DNA of 60,912 nucleotides from Leucobacter komagatae. GTDB lineage: Bacteria; Actinomycetota; Actinomycetes; Actinomycetales; Microbacteriaceae. Shown here piece after piece: positions 19,402-28,074 of the stretch (within the stretch, counting starts at the first letter, position 1; each line of letters begins with the position of its first letter). The notes beneath the pieces are model-generated. The model had not been told where the DNA came from and did no database searches. It worked only from the letters and a program-made list of their open reading frames with translations. The DNA is taken from the NCBI RefSeq assembly GCF_000834055.1, contig NZ_JXSQ01000020.1:1-60912 (forward strand), given 5' to 3'. The translations under genes and the position numbers were made by a program.

Positions 19402-20604
19402 CTATTCGGAGAGCAGGGCCTCGATGCGGCGGATGCCCTCGACGATGGCGTCGTCGCCCAGCGCGTAGCTGAAGCGCAGGTAGCCTGACGGGCCGAATGC
19501 TTCACCAGGCACCGCGGCGACCTCAGCCTCGGAAAGGATGAGGTCTGCGAGCTCGAGCGACGTCGTCGGGGTGACCCCACGGATCTCGCGGCCAAGCGCT
19601 GCGGTGACGTCGACGTAGGCGTAGAAGGCGCCCTCTGGCGTGGGGCAGTGGAAGCCAGGAACCTTGTTCAGTGCTTCCACGATGAGTCCGCGGCGACGGT
19701 CGAAGGCCTCGCGCATCTCCTCGATGGGCTCCTGCGGGCCGTCGAGCGCCGCGGCCGCCGCGATCTGCGCGATGTTGTTGATGTTCGACGTCATGTGCGA
19801 CTGCAGGTTTGCTGCGCCCTTGACGAGGTCTGCCGGCCCGATGAACCAGCCGATGCGCCAGCCGGTCATGGCGTAGGTCTTCGCGACGCCGTTGACGAGG
19901 ATCGTGTTGTTCGCGAGTTCCGGGACTGCCTCGACGATCGAGATCGCGCGCACCCCGTCGTAGGTGAGGTTCTGGTAGATCTCATCGGTGACGACGAGGA
20001 GGTTGTTTGCGAGCGCCCACTCGCCGATCGCCCGCGTCTCCTCCGGCGTGTAGACGGCGCCGGTCGGGTTCGACGGGGAGCAGAACAGCAGCGCCTTTGT
20101 GCGCTCGGTGCGTGCCTGTTCGAGCTGCGCAACGGTCACCTTGTAGCCCTGGTCGGCCCCGGCGAACACCTCGACGGCGGTGCCGTCAGCGAGCTTGATC
20201 TCTTCGGAGTAGCTCGTCCAGTACGGTGCGGGGAGAATGACCTCGTCGCCCGGGTCGAGGATCGTTTGGAAGGCCGAGTAGACGGCGTGCTTGCCGCCGT
20301 TGGTGACGATCACCTGCGCAGGGGTGATGTCGAGACCCGAGTCGCGCTTCGTCTTGCGCACGATGGCTTCCCGAAGCACGGGGAGCCCAACGGCTGGCGT
20401 GTAGCGGAAGTTCTTCGGGTCGTCGAGTGCGGCACGCGCGGCATCGACGATGTGAGCCGGGGTCGCAAAGTCTGGCTCGCCCGCGGCGAAGCTGATGACA
20501 GGGCGGCCCTCGGCCTGGAGGGCTTTCGCCTTGGAATCGACCTTCAGCGTTGCTGACTCTGCGATAGCGGCGATCTTCTTTGACAAACGGGAGATTTCGG
20601 TCAC
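19402..20604 (-). CDS. aspC: Aspartate aminotransferase, class I
   Basis: PLP-dependent transfer of an amino group between aspartate and 2-oxoglutarate. The 400-residue protein has the usual N-terminal [13 protein letters not shown], the cofactor-contacting NGGKHAVY and [16 protein letters not shown], and the Schiff-base lysine in [17 protein letters not shown] near residue 241. It belongs to the bacterial subgroup Ib (prephenate or aspartate transaminases), so a role in aromatic amino acid synthesis is also possible. The start is GTG at 20604, with TAGGCT six bases upstream indicating a leaderless mRNA. It is convergent with manA. Confidence 0.93.
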   Translation of the reverse strand: MTEISRLSKKIAAIAESATLKVDSKAKALQAEGRPVISFAAGEPDFATPAHIVDAARAALDDPKNFRYTPAVGLPVLREAIVRKTKRDSGLDITPAQVIVTNGGKHAVYSAFQTILDPGDEVILPAPYWTSYSEEIKLADGTAVEVFAGADQGYKVTVAQLEQARTERTKALLFCSPSNPTGAVYTPEETRAIGEWALANNLLVVTDEIYQNLTYDGVRAISIVEAVPELANNTILVNGVAKTYAMTGWRIGWFIGPADLVKGAANLQSHMTSNINNIAQIAAAAALDGPQEPIEEMREAFDRRRGLIVEALNKVPGFHCPTPEGAFYAYVDVTAALGREIRGVTPTTSLELADLILSEAEVAAVPGEAFGPSGYLRFSYALGDDAIVEGIRRIEALLSE

Positions 20605-20610
20605 ATCCCA

Positions 20611-20616
20611 AGCCTA
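20611..20616 (-). promoter_or_regulatory. Candidate leaderless -10 element (TAGGCT)
   Basis: TAGGCT on the minus strand is followed by six bases and the GTG at 20604 of the aminotransferase. Confidence 0.45.
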
Positions 20617-20788
20617 CAGCGGGATACATGCGGGGTGAAGCACCGAGCAAAATCGGTGTTGAGGGCGCGCCATGCCGACTCAGTTCGACAAGGCCCGCCA
20701 GATCGCGTACAGTTATAGCTAGGCATTGACTTCTGCCATTATCGGTTGTGCCCAAAACACTATTGATGCGGCGGAAGTTTCACCTTTT

Positions 20789-20864
20789 AGGGTGGTGGCG
20801 CAATTGGTAGCGCAACGGTCTCCAAAACCGTAGGTTGCAGGTTCGAGTCCTGTCCGCCCTGCCA
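20789..20864 (+). tRNA. trnW: tRNA-Trp (CCA anticodon)
   Basis: A complete cloverleaf: acceptor arms AGGGTGG and CCGCCCT pair with one T-G, the anticodon arm is ACGGT-CTCCAAA-ACCGT with anticodon CCA, and the T arm contains GTTCGAGTC. The discriminator is G at 20861 and the 3' CCA is encoded at 20862-20864. Its position just before secE-nusG is the usual actinobacterial order. Confidence 0.97.
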
Positions 20865-20902
20865 CACCTGGACGTGAGTCCGGGGCACTGAAAGGACACC
20901 TG

Positions 20903-21172
20903 ATGAGCAGCACTGAACTCGCTGAGAACGGCGGAAACGTCGAGCCAGCGAAGGGGGACGACCGGAAGCGCGGCTTCTTCGGGCGAATCATCCTGTTTGT
21001 CCAGCAGGTGTTCTCTGAGCTGAAGAAGGTCGTCACTCCGACCCGCAAGGAGCTCGTCAGGTACACGCTCGTCGTGCTCGCCTTCGTGGTGGTCATGATG
21101 GCGCTTGTGTACGTCTTGGACAGGCTCTTCGGTTGGGTCACCCTCTTCGTCTTCGGCACGCCCCTTCGCTAA
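20903..21172 (+). CDS. secE: Preprotein translocase subunit SecE
   Basis: An 89-residue subunit of the SecYEG channel. It has a hydrophilic N-terminus, the conserved amphipathic segment FVQQVFSELKKVVTPTRKELVRYT (about residues 32-55) and a single membrane helix (LVVLAFVVVMMALVYVLDRLF). GAAAGGA lies eight or so bases before the ATG. Located between tRNA-Trp and nusG as in most bacteria; translation of nusG follows after 45 bases. Confidence 0.97.
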   Translation: MSSTELAENGGNVEPAKGDDRKRGFFGRIILFVQQVFSELKKVVTPTRKELVRYTLVVLAFVVVMMALVYVLDRLFGWVTLFVFGTPLR

Positions 21173-21217
21173 CCCAAGACGATCAACAACAGTAACGAAC
21201 GAGAAGGCACGACTGAG

Positions 21218-22039
21218 ATGACGCCCGAGAACAGCACCACACCCGAGGCAGAGCTCGACGCGGCGCTTGACGCGCTGGCGAACGTTGCCGACCCCGAGGT
21301 CGACGCGGCAGTTGAGGATGCGCTCGAAATCGACTCGATCGATGAGGCAGACGCCGCAGCAACCGCAATCGTCGACGAGGAATCGCTCGAAGAGGGCGAA
21401 GAAGACGCAGAAGCCGAGTCCGCTGAAGACCCCTACAAGGCCTTCAAGAAGGACCTGCGTCGCCGCCCGGGCAAGTGGTTCGTGATCCACACCTACGCCG
21501 GCTACGAGCGCAAGGTGAAGTCCAACCTCTGGAACCGTCGCGAGGTCATGGGAGCCGTAGACGATGTCTACGAGATCCAGGTCCCGATGGAAGAGGTCAT
21601 GGAGGTCAAGAACGGCCAGCGCAAGATGGTGACCCGCGTGCGGATCCCCGGCTACGTGCTCGTTCGCATGAACCTCACCGAGAGCACCTGGTCCGTTGTG
21701 CGCCACACCCCTGGTGTGACCGGCTTCGTCGGTAACGCACACAACCCCGTGCCGCTCCGTCTCAACGAGGCGTTCGAGATGCTCAAGAGCACCGTCGAGC
21801 TCGAGCCGTCAGCAACCGCAAAGGGCAAGGCCCCCGCGAACGCTGTGGCCCAGGGCCAGGTCGAGATCGATTTCGAGATCGGTGAGACCATCACCATCAA
21901 GTCGGGATCGTTCGAGGGCCTCCCCGGAACGATCAGCGAGATCAACCCTGCCGCTGGCAAGCTCACCGTGCTCGTTTCGCTCTTCGAGCGCGAGACACCG
22001 GTGGAGCTTGGCTTCGACCAGGTCACGAAGATGGTCTAA
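21218..22039 (+). CDS. nusG: Transcription termination/antitermination factor NusG
   Basis: Binds RNA polymerase and links it to Rho or the ribosome. The 273-residue protein has an acidic extension of about 80 residues (many Glu, Asp and Ala) that is typical of actinobacteria, then the NGN domain (KWFVIHTYAGYERKVKSNLWNR to VRHTPGVTGFVGN), and a C-terminal KOW domain (FEIGETITIKSGSFEGLPGTISEINPAAGKLTVLVSLFERETPVELGFDQV). Normally rplK and rplA follow; here a membrane acyltransferase begins 14 bases after the stop. Confidence 0.97.
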   Translation: MTPENSTTPEAELDAALDALANVADPEVDAAVEDALEIDSIDEADAAATAIVDEESLEEGEEDAEAESAEDPYKAFKKDLRRRPGKWFVIHTYAGYERKVKSNLWNRREVMGAVDDVYEIQVPMEEVMEVKNGQRKMVTRVRIPGYVLVRMNLTESTWSVVRHTPGVTGFVGNAHNPVPLRLNEAFEMLKSTVELEPSATAKGKAPANAVAQGQVEIDFEIGETITIKSGSFEGLPGTISEINPAAGKLTVLVSLFERETPVELGFDQVTKMV

Positions 22040-22053
22040 CCCTGGGAGCTTCA

Positions 22054-23187
22054 GTGTCCTCCGCTAAAACGCGCGTCGCCCTCTGGGACAACGCGCGTTT
22101 TGCGCTTATTGTGCTTGTGGTCATCGGCCACCTCATTTCGACGGTGCGCACCGACACCGAACTGGGGTTCGGGCTTTACGCCTACATCTACCTGTTCCAC
22201 ATGCCGGCAATGATCGCGCTTTCTGGGCTGTTTTCGAAGCCCGAGGTGACGCCGAAGGCAGTGACTTCGACGATCCAGCTGCTCGTCGTGTGGCTCGCGT
22301 GGGAGGGGATCTGGGCGCTGCTCCGCGGCGTCGTCGAGGGGAAGCAGTTGAGCCAGGGGTTCCTGGTGAGCCCCGCCTGGACACTCTGGTTCCTGGTGAC
22401 GCTCGTGACGATGCGCATTCTCCTGCCCTTCATCGCCCGATTTAAGCACCCGTTGCTGCTCGCAACGGCGCTCGCGCTCATCGCGCCGCTGCTCCCGGCT
22501 ATTGGCGTGCACTTTTCTGCTGCGAGGACGCTCGCGTTCCTGCCGTTCTTCGTCGGCGCCTACCTCGCGAAGGAGAGGGGCTGGCTGACGGGCGAATGGT
22601 TCATGGCCCCGAGCGCGAAGATCCGAGCGGCGGCCTGGGCGCTGCTCGCCGGGGTCGCGGGTGCGCTTGCGGCTACCGCGTTCCTCCCCGGTGGCATCAA
22701 GGGGTTCTGGCGTATCGACCGCTGGCTCACCCACCGCGACAGTTACGCCTGGATGTTCGACAAGGCGCCGATTGGGGGCTGGGACGCGAACGGTGAGGGT
22801 GTGCTCGGGTGGGCAGGCCTTGCGGCCGGCGGGATCCTGGTGGGGGCCGTCCTCATCGCTGTCGCGACCGCGATGACACTCGCACTGCTGCTCGTGGTCT
22901 CGCGCAAGCAGTCGATCTTCACGGTCTGGGGCGCGCGTACGCTGTACGTCTACCTGCTCCACGGCGTGATCGTCTGGGCGCTGCGTGAGTCGGGCGCCGT
23001 CGCCGCGGTCGGATCCCTCGGCTGGGGCGGCGTCGTGCTGCTTTCGCTGATCGCGGCCTCGATCGCCGCGGTGCTCTCGATGAAGTGGGTGTCGGTTCTC
23101 TTCCGGCCCATCGTCGAGCCCCGCATCGACTGGCTGTTCAAGCCCGCGGAGGCTTCGGCGCCTGCCGCTCCACGCCCGCAGCCTTAG
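22054..23187 (+). CDS. Membrane acyltransferase, family 3 (fucose 4-O-acetylase-like)
   Basis: A 377-residue polytopic membrane protein starting at GTG after a GGGAG site. The opening RVALWDNARFALIVLVVIGHLIS contains the conserved D-N-x-R and the catalytic-type histidine in VIGH, and FHMPAMIALSGLF matches the second family signature. Members O-acetylate sugars of surface polysaccharides or lipids, using acyl-CoA on the cytoplasmic side. About ten membrane segments are visible. Its position directly behind nusG suggests cotranscription with a housekeeping operon, which is unusual for a modifying enzyme. Confidence 0.87.
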   Translation: MSSAKTRVALWDNARFALIVLVVIGHLISTVRTDTELGFGLYAYIYLFHMPAMIALSGLFSKPEVTPKAVTSTIQLLVVWLAWEGIWALLRGVVEGKQLSQGFLVSPAWTLWFLVTLVTMRILLPFIARFKHPLLLATALALIAPLLPAIGVHFSAARTLAFLPFFVGAYLAKERGWLTGEWFMAPSAKIRAAAWALLAGVAGALAATAFLPGGIKGFWRIDRWLTHRDSYAWMFDKAPIGGWDANGEGVLGWAGLAAGGILVGAVLIAVATAMTLALLLVVSRKQSIFTVWGARTLYVYLLHGVIVWALRESGAVAAVGSLGWGGVVLLSLIAASIAAVLSMKWVSVLFRPIVEPRIDWLFKPAEASAPAAPRPQP

Positions 23188-23251
23188 TGTCGAGGCCTGC
23201 GCGCTGCGCTCTCCCGCCCGTCTGTCCTCCCGGCCCGCGGTGCTGCCGTGT

Positions 23252-23257
23252 TACCGT
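23252..23257 (+). promoter_or_regulatory. Candidate leaderless -10 element (TACCGT)
   Basis: TACCGT ends six bases before the ATG at 23264. CGAGG in that gap could be a weak Shine-Dalgarno site instead. Confidence 0.35.
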
Positions 23258-23263
23258 CGAGGC

Positions 23264-23488
23264 ATGAACAGTGTCCCGGGACGCACGCACGCACAAGCGG
23301 TCTGGCCGCGGACCCTCTGCATCGCGGTAGCGGCGATCGCTGGTGCCGTGCTGGTGCTGCTGGTTCCTTGGCTAGTCGCGGGCGCGGATCCCGCCCTGTG
23401 GGGAGCGGCGGCAGGGCTCGCTATCCTCGTGCTCGGCTTCGGGATCCTCGGCATCCGCCTCCGCGCAGCGCACGACCGCCCGAACTAG
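23264..23488 (+). CDS. Small membrane protein, unknown function
   Basis: A 74-residue protein with two hydrophobic helices (about residues 18-38, LCIAVAAIAGAVLVLLVPWLV, and 45-65, LWGAAAGLAILVLGFGILGI) joined by a short loop, and a basic C-terminal end (RLRAAHDRPN). The ATG at 23264 is preferred over one at 23240 because it follows the hexamer and purine-rich spacer. No family recognised. It lies downstream of the acyltransferase with a 76-base gap. Confidence 0.6.
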   Translation: MNSVPGRTHAQAVWPRTLCIAVAAIAGAVLVLLVPWLVAGADPALWGAAAGLAILVLGFGILGIRLRAAHDRPN

Positions 23489-23564
23489 CAAGACTCCCGC
23501 AAGGCCCTTTCCCAAGGTCGCCGCCCCACCCCGCTGACACTCTCGCAGCCCAGTAGGCACCGCC

Positions 23565-23603
23565 CAATAGTCCCGCTCAATAGTCCCGCTCAATAGTCCC
23601 GCT
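23565..23603. repeat. Tandem repeat, three perfect copies of 13 bp
   Basis: The unit CAATAGTCCCGCT occurs three times head to tail (23565-23577, 23578-23590, 23591-23603). It is noncoding, and copy number may vary between strains. Confidence 0.95.
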
Positions 23604-23617
23604 CAAAGGGCATGCTT

Positions 23618-23665
23618 TCAGCGAGGTCGCCCCTCTTCAACCGCAACATAGGCATGACCTCGCTG
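23618..23665. repeat. Inverted repeat, 11-bp perfect arms
   Basis: TCAGCGAGGTC (23618-23628) and its exact complement (23655-23665) are separated by 26 bases. It sits just after the tandem repeat, beyond the 3' end of the minus-strand ABC gene at 23768, and could form a terminator or an RNA 3'-end stabiliser. Confidence 0.75.
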
Positions 23666-23767
23666 AGGACATTCCGTTTCGCGGAAGGGGAGTGGGGAGG
23701 AGGTGTGCGAGGAGCGTGAAGCGGGTCCAGTCCAGGTGGGCAGGGCCCAGCTTGGCCCAAGCGCTGC

Positions 23768-25750
23768 TTACTCCGCGGCGTCCTTAGAGACCAGCAGCTG
23801 GTGCTGCGCGAGCTCGCGGTAGAGCGGCACCGACTCGACGAGCTCGGCGTGAGTGCCCTGACCGATCACGCGGCCGTCGTCGAGCACGATGATCTTGTCG
23901 GAGTCGACGACCGTTGAGAGACGGTGCGCGATGACGACGAGCGTGCGCCCGGTCGCAACCGAGTCGAGCGCCTCGCGCATGAGTCGCTCGTTGACGCCGT
24001 CGAGCGAGGCGGTCGACTCGTCGAGGAGCAGGATCGGGGGAGCGGTGAGCAGCGCGCGCGCAATCGCGAGGCGCTGCTTCTCGCCGCCGGACAGCATGAG
24101 GCCGTTCTCACCGACCTGCGCGTCGAGCCCGGAGCGGAGGCCACCCGTTGCCTTGGACCGATCGAGCACCCCACCAAGGTTCACGGCGCGCAGCACCCGC
24201 TCGCACGCCGCGTCGGTTGCCTGCGGCGAGGCGAGCAGCAGGTTGTCGCGGAGCGTACCGGCGAGCACCGGCGCGTCCTGCTCGACGTACCCGAACTGCG
24301 CGCGCAGCTCGGTCCGATCGAGCGTGCGCAGGTCTGCCCCGAAGAGTTCGACCGCGCCGCCGTCGGGGTCGTAGAACCGTTCGATGAGCCCAAGAATGGT
24401 TGATTTCCCCGCGCCAGACGGGCCAACGAGCGCGACGCGTGTGCCACGTGGAACATCGAAGGAGACGCCGTGGAGCACGGGGGTTTCAACGATCTCCGCC
24501 GGAATGGCCGCCGCGTCCCTGCGGCCGCGGCCGCGCACGAGTTCGCGCGCGTCGACCCGGTCGGGCGCTGCGGAGCGGTAGGTGAAGCGCACGTCGGCGA
24601 AGCGGATCGCCGGGGCCGCTTCATCACGTGCTTGTTCGAGGGTGACGATGCTCCCGGAGGGGGAACGCACCGCATCGCCGTCCGTCTCGGCGTTCAGGCT
24701 GTCGATCTCTTGGATGCGGCCAAGGGCGCCGAGCGCCTGGTTGACCGCAGTGAATGCGCCGAAGGCCTGGCCAAGCGGGGTGATCATCATGAACAGGAAG
24801 ATGACGAACGTGACGAGCTGGCTGACTCCGATCGCACCCGTTGCGACTCGGTACCCGCCGAATCCGAGCACCGACAGCAGCGAGACCTGCAGTGCGATGA
24901 AGGAGATTGGCACGATGAGCGCCGAGATCCGCGCGATCTTCAGCCCAAAGCCATATGCTTCCTCGGCCTGCTGCTCGATCGCCGCCTGCTCACGGTCGGC
25001 TGCGCCCGCCGCCCGGATCGTGCGCATCGACCCAATCGCTCTGTCCACGGCCGCGGCGAGGTCGCCAACCTTCTCCTGCGCCTGTGCCACCGCGGGCCGA
25101 ATCCGGCTCGCAAGCAGCACGACGACGACGAGCGACACTCCGATGATGCTGAAGGTGATGAGGAAGAGCACGGGGTCGATGACGAGCATGCCTACGAGTG
25201 CCCCGACGAACAGGAGCGACCCGCCGACGGCCTCGACGAGGCCCTGCGTGAGAACCGCCCGCAGCAGCGTGGTGTCGGAGCCGACGCGCGACACGAGATC
25301 GCCTGTGCGGCGGCGGTCGAACTCGGAGATCGGCAGGTGCAGAATCTTCGCTATCAGGCGCCGGCGCGAGCGCAGCACGACGCCCTCTCCCATGCGCTGC
25401 AGCAGGTAGTGCTGGTAGCCGTCAAGGAGCGCACCCGCGACGACGAGCACGACGAGCACGATGACGAGGGTGCCGAGCGGATCGGCTTGCTGCACTCGTT
25501 CGATGACCTGGCCTACGAGCAGCGGCTGCGAGAGCGACACGAGGGCGCTCACAAGGCTGAGCGCGATGATGAAGGCGAGGAGGCCCCGCTGCTCGAACAG
25601 GTAGGGGAGCAGCTGCTTCAGTGAGGCACGGGGCCCCGAAACGCCGGGCCCTGATCCCGCCCGCCTGCGCGTGCTTCGCGCGGTATCTGCGTCCGCTGCC
25701 TGAGGGGCGTCTGCGGGGGGAACGGGCTGTTGCGCGTTGGAATCTGGCAC
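23768..25750 (-). CDS. ABC transporter, fused permease and ATPase (multidrug/lipid exporter type)
   Basis: A 660-residue half-transporter. A hydrophilic N-terminus of about 45 residues precedes six membrane helices (residues about 55-340), then the ATPase domain: Walker A GPSGAGKST, signature MLSGGEKQRLAIARALL, Walker B ILLLDESTASLD and H-loop VIAHRLSTV. A loop of about 40 residues enriched in Arg (DRVDARELVRGRGRRDAAAIP) is inserted before the Walker A core. It would act as a homodimer exporting lipids, drugs or peptides; substrate is unknown. The start is GTG 25750, six bases after TAGAGT. Confidence 0.92.
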   Translation of the reverse strand: MPDSNAQQPVPPADAPQAADADTARSTRRRAGSGPGVSGPRASLKQLLPYLFEQRGLLAFIIALSLVSALVSLSQPLLVGQVIERVQQADPLGTLVIVLVVLVVAGALLDGYQHYLLQRMGEGVVLRSRRRLIAKILHLPISEFDRRRTGDLVSRVGSDTTLLRAVLTQGLVEAVGGSLLFVGALVGMLVIDPVLFLITFSIIGVSLVVVVLLASRIRPAVAQAQEKVGDLAAAVDRAIGSMRTIRAAGAADREQAAIEQQAEEAYGFGLKIARISALIVPISFIALQVSLLSVLGFGGYRVATGAIGVSQLVTFVIFLFMMITPLGQAFGAFTAVNQALGALGRIQEIDSLNAETDGDAVRSPSGSIVTLEQARDEAAPAIRFADVRFTYRSAAPDRVDARELVRGRGRRDAAAIPAEIVETPVLHGVSFDVPRGTRVALVGPSGAGKSTILGLIERFYDPDGGAVELFGADLRTLDRTELRAQFGYVEQDAPVLAGTLRDNLLLASPQATDAACERVLRAVNLGGVLDRSKATGGLRSGLDAQVGENGLMLSGGEKQRLAIARALLTAPPILLLDESTASLDGVNERLMREALDSVATGRTLVVIAHRLSTVVDSDKIIVLDDGRVIGQGTHAELVESVPLYRELAQHQLLVSKDAAE

Positions 25751-25756
25751 CCGAAT

Positions 25757-25762
25757 ACTCTA
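25757..25762 (-). promoter_or_regulatory. Candidate leaderless -10 element (TAGAGT)
   Basis: TAGAGT on the minus strand stands six bases before the GTG at 25750; no ribosome-binding sequence intervenes. Confidence 0.5.
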
Positions 25763-25918
25763 TCCAGAAGCGGTGCGTGACCCCTGTGAAATATGTGCGG
25801 CATCGCCCGTGATTGCGCCGTTGTGACGGGCCCCGGGCTGGGAGCGCGCACAGGGAGGGCTGCGACGATGCCGGGAAGGAGCGACGGTGAGACGGCAGCG
25901 TGTGAGGGTGGTGTTGGC

Positions 25919-26170
25919 ATGAACGACAAGGCCGAGCGCAGGCGCCGCAGAGCTGAGGAGCTGGAAGAGGCGCGCAGGGCTGGACGTCGGAGACGGGTGG
26001 CGCTCGCGAGCGTGCTCGGGTTCGGGCTGATTCTAATCGCGCCGATCCCGATCACCGCGACGAGTTCGCCCCAGTGCACCGCCGGCACCCCCGCCTCCGA
26101 GTGCGAAACAGAACGCGAGCTGCAGTGGACGCCGCTCGCGCAGATCGTCTGGCGGGCCCTCAGCCGGTAG
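25919..26170 (+). CDS. Small membrane-anchored protein, unknown function
   Basis: An 83-residue protein with a strongly basic, helical N-terminus (KAERRRRRAEELEEARRAGRRRR), one hydrophobic helix (VALASVLGFGLILIAPIPI) and a short outside segment containing two cysteines (QCTAGTPASEC) that could form a disulfide. The start at 25919 is tentative; an in-frame ATG at 25868 would add 17 residues. It is convergent with the riboflavin operon. No family recognised. Confidence 0.6.
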   Translation: MNDKAERRRRRAEELEEARRAGRRRRVALASVLGFGLILIAPIPITATSSPQCTAGTPASECETERELQWTPLAQIVWRALSR

Positions 26171-26202
26171 TCGTCGCGGGGCCCTTCGGCCCCGCGACTG
26201 CG

Positions 26203-26706
26203 CTACACGGTCGTGCCGGACTCGCGGATTGCGCGCAACTGCACCGCCAGGTGCAGAGCGGCCTCGGCGGCCTCCTGGCCCTTTGACTCTACGGACCCCG
26301 GAAGGCCGGAGCGGTCGAGTGCCTGCTGTTCGTTGTCGGTCGTGAGCACGCCGAACCCGACGGGGCGGGCTGCGTCGAGCTGCACGCGGGTCAGACCGTC
26401 GGTGACGGCGGACGCAACGTACTCGAAGTGCGGCGTGCCACCGCGGATAATCACGCCGAGGCACACGGCGGCGTCGAAGCCGCCGCCACCCGCAGCGGTC
26501 GGAGTGAGGGCAGCCTGCGCCGCCGCTGGCAGCTCAAACGCGCCGGCGACAGTGAAGAGCGTCTGCGCGGCCCCAGACGCGTTGACTGTCTCCTGCGCGC
26601 CTGACACCAGGCCGGCCATGATCTCGGTGTGCCAGCTTCCCGCGATGATCGCGACACGAAGCCCGCTCGCGTCTACGGCGAGGCTCGGTGCTCCTGCTCC
26701 ACTCAT
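26203..26706 (-). CDS. ribH: 6,7-dimethyl-8-ribityllumazine synthase
   Basis: Condenses 5-amino-6-ribitylaminouracil with 3,4-dihydroxy-2-butanone 4-phosphate, the penultimate step of riboflavin synthesis. The 167-residue length is normal. Visible family segments are VAIIAGSWHTEIMAGL, VAGAFELPAAAQAAL, CLGVIIRGGTPHFEYVASAV and VLTTDNEQQALDRSG; the histidine of TPHFEYV is in the catalytic position. The ATG overlaps the ribBA stop codon (ATGA), so translation is coupled. Last gene of the riboswitch-controlled operon. Confidence 0.96.
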   Translation of the reverse strand: MSGAGAPSLAVDASGLRVAIIAGSWHTEIMAGLVSGAQETVNASGAAQTLFTVAGAFELPAAAQAALTPTAAGGGGFDAAVCLGVIIRGGTPHFEYVASAVTDGLTRVQLDAARPVGFGVLTTDNEQQALDRSGLPGSVESKGQEAAEAALHLAVQLRAIRESGTTV

Positions 26707-28034
26707 GCCTGTGCTCCTTCTGTGGGGGTCGTAGCGGACGTCTGCCGATTGCGCTCGGCGTCTGCCGCGAAGTCGCCGTTCGGAAGCTGGTGGCCCATGC
26801 GATCGCGCTTCGCCTGGAGGTACCCGCGGTTCTCCTCGGTGACGCCAACAAACAGCGGCACGCGGTCGCTCACGGTGAGACCGTGCAGCTCGAGCTGCGA
26901 CACCTTGTCGGGGTTGTTCGTGAGAAGACGAACGTCACTCACACCAAGGTCGGCGAGGATGTCGGCCGCCGCGGTGTAGTCGCGTGCGTCGGCGGGCAGA
27001 CCGAGCTGCAGGTTGGCGTCGAGCGTATCGATGCCCTGTTCCTGCAGCTGGTAGGCGCGGAGCTTGTTGGCGAGCCCGATGCCGCGCCCCTCCTGGCCCC
27101 GAAGGTAGACGACAATGCCGCCGCGTTCGTGGATGAGGTCGAGCGATGCGTTGAGCTGCGGCCCGCACTCGCACTTGAGCGAGCCGAAGGCCTCGCCCGT
27201 GATGCACTCGGAGTGCACCCGCACGAGCGCGCCCTTGCCTGGCATTGAACCGTCGGGGAGCTTTGCGACCAACGCGATGTGGTCGACACCGGCCCTGCGG
27301 TCGCGGTATGCGAGCGCGCGGAAGTCACCGTGCTCGGTGGGGAGAAGGGTGTCTGCGCGGAGGCTCACACGGCGCGAGTGGCCCTGTTCGGCCGGTGTGC
27401 CGGCCGGGTCGTGCTCGTTCAAATAGCCGATGAGCTGTTCGATGGTGATGACGAGGACGCCCTCGGCGTCGCCGAGCTCAATGAGGCCTGGCAGCCGCAT
27501 CATCTCACCGTCGTCCGCGACGATCTCGGCGATGATCGCGACCTCGCGAAGGCCGGCAAGTCGCATGAGCTCGACCGCGGCTTCGGTGTGGCCGTCGCGC
27601 GCGCGGACGCCACCATCAACGGCGCGCAGTGGGAGAATGTGGCCGGGACGATTGACATCCGTCGGCACCGCGTCGGGGTTCGCGAGTACGCGCGCGGTCG
27701 TCGCGCGATCGCTCGCGCTGATGCCGGTCGTCACTCCTTCTGCTGCATCCACGGTGACGGTGTAGGCGGTGCCGCGCACGTCCTCGTTACGCTCGACCAT
27801 CATGGGCAGGTCGAGCTGGTCTGCGATTTCGTTGGTCATCGGCGCGCACAGCAGGCCGGAGGACCTGTGCACGGTCCAGGCGATCCACTCTGCGGAGGCG
27901 AGCTCTGCGGAGATGATGACATCGCCTTCGTTCTCGCGATCCTCATTGTCGGCGACAATGACGGGGCGTCCTGCCTTGATGGCGGCGATCGCCTCTTCGA
28001 TCGAGGCAATGCCCTCGGTGCGTGCGGTGCTCAT
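26703..28034 (-). CDS. ribBA: Bifunctional 3,4-dihydroxy-2-butanone-4-phosphate synthase / GTP cyclohydrolase II
   Basis: Makes both riboflavin precursors from ribulose 5-phosphate and GTP. The 443-residue protein has the DHBP synthase domain first (VIVADNEDRENEGDVIISAE, RRPGHILPLRAVDGGVRARDGHTEAAVEL pattern) and GTP cyclohydrolase II second (about residues 225-415), with zinc cysteines in GEAFGSLKCECGPQL, the YLRGQEGRGIGL loop and LLTNNPDK. The second domain is intact, so both activities are likely. AAAGGA lies eight bases before the ATG at 28034. It is the fourth gene of the rib operon. Confidence 0.96.
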   Translation of the reverse strand: MSTARTEGIASIEEAIAAIKAGRPVIVADNEDRENEGDVIISAELASAEWIAWTVHRSSGLLCAPMTNEIADQLDLPMMVERNEDVRGTAYTVTVDAAEGVTTGISASDRATTARVLANPDAVPTDVNRPGHILPLRAVDGGVRARDGHTEAAVELMRLAGLREVAIIAEIVADDGEMMRLPGLIELGDAEGVLVITIEQLIGYLNEHDPAGTPAEQGHSRRVSLRADTLLPTEHGDFRALAYRDRRAGVDHIALVAKLPDGSMPGKGALVRVHSECITGEAFGSLKCECGPQLNASLDLIHERGGIVVYLRGQEGRGIGLANKLRAYQLQEQGIDTLDANLQLGLPADARDYTAAADILADLGVSDVRLLTNNPDKVSQLELHGLTVSDRVPLFVGVTEENRGYLQAKRDRMGHQLPNGDFAADAERNRQTSATTPTEGAQA

Positions 28035-28074
28035 TCGGTGTCCTTTGTGGGTGATGGGGTCAGTATGGCCGCGA

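Larger units (their letters stand above)
23489..23767. other. Intergenic region between two convergent genes, with repeats
   Basis: No convincing gene. It holds a 13-bp tandem repeat and a long-loop inverted repeat, listed separately, and the shared 3' ends of the small membrane protein gene and the ABC exporter gene. Confidence 0.7.

Noticed and set aside
20780..21742. A 320-codon minus-strand frame over tRNA-Trp, secE and nusG
   Set aside because: It is antisense to well-supported genes and includes translated tRNA sequence.
23565..23603. A short CRISPR array
   Set aside because: Repeats are 13 bp, contiguous and without spacers; no cas genes nearby.
24470..25624. A 384-codon plus-strand frame
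   Set aside because: Antisense to the ABC exporter, with charge-biased composition and no domain.
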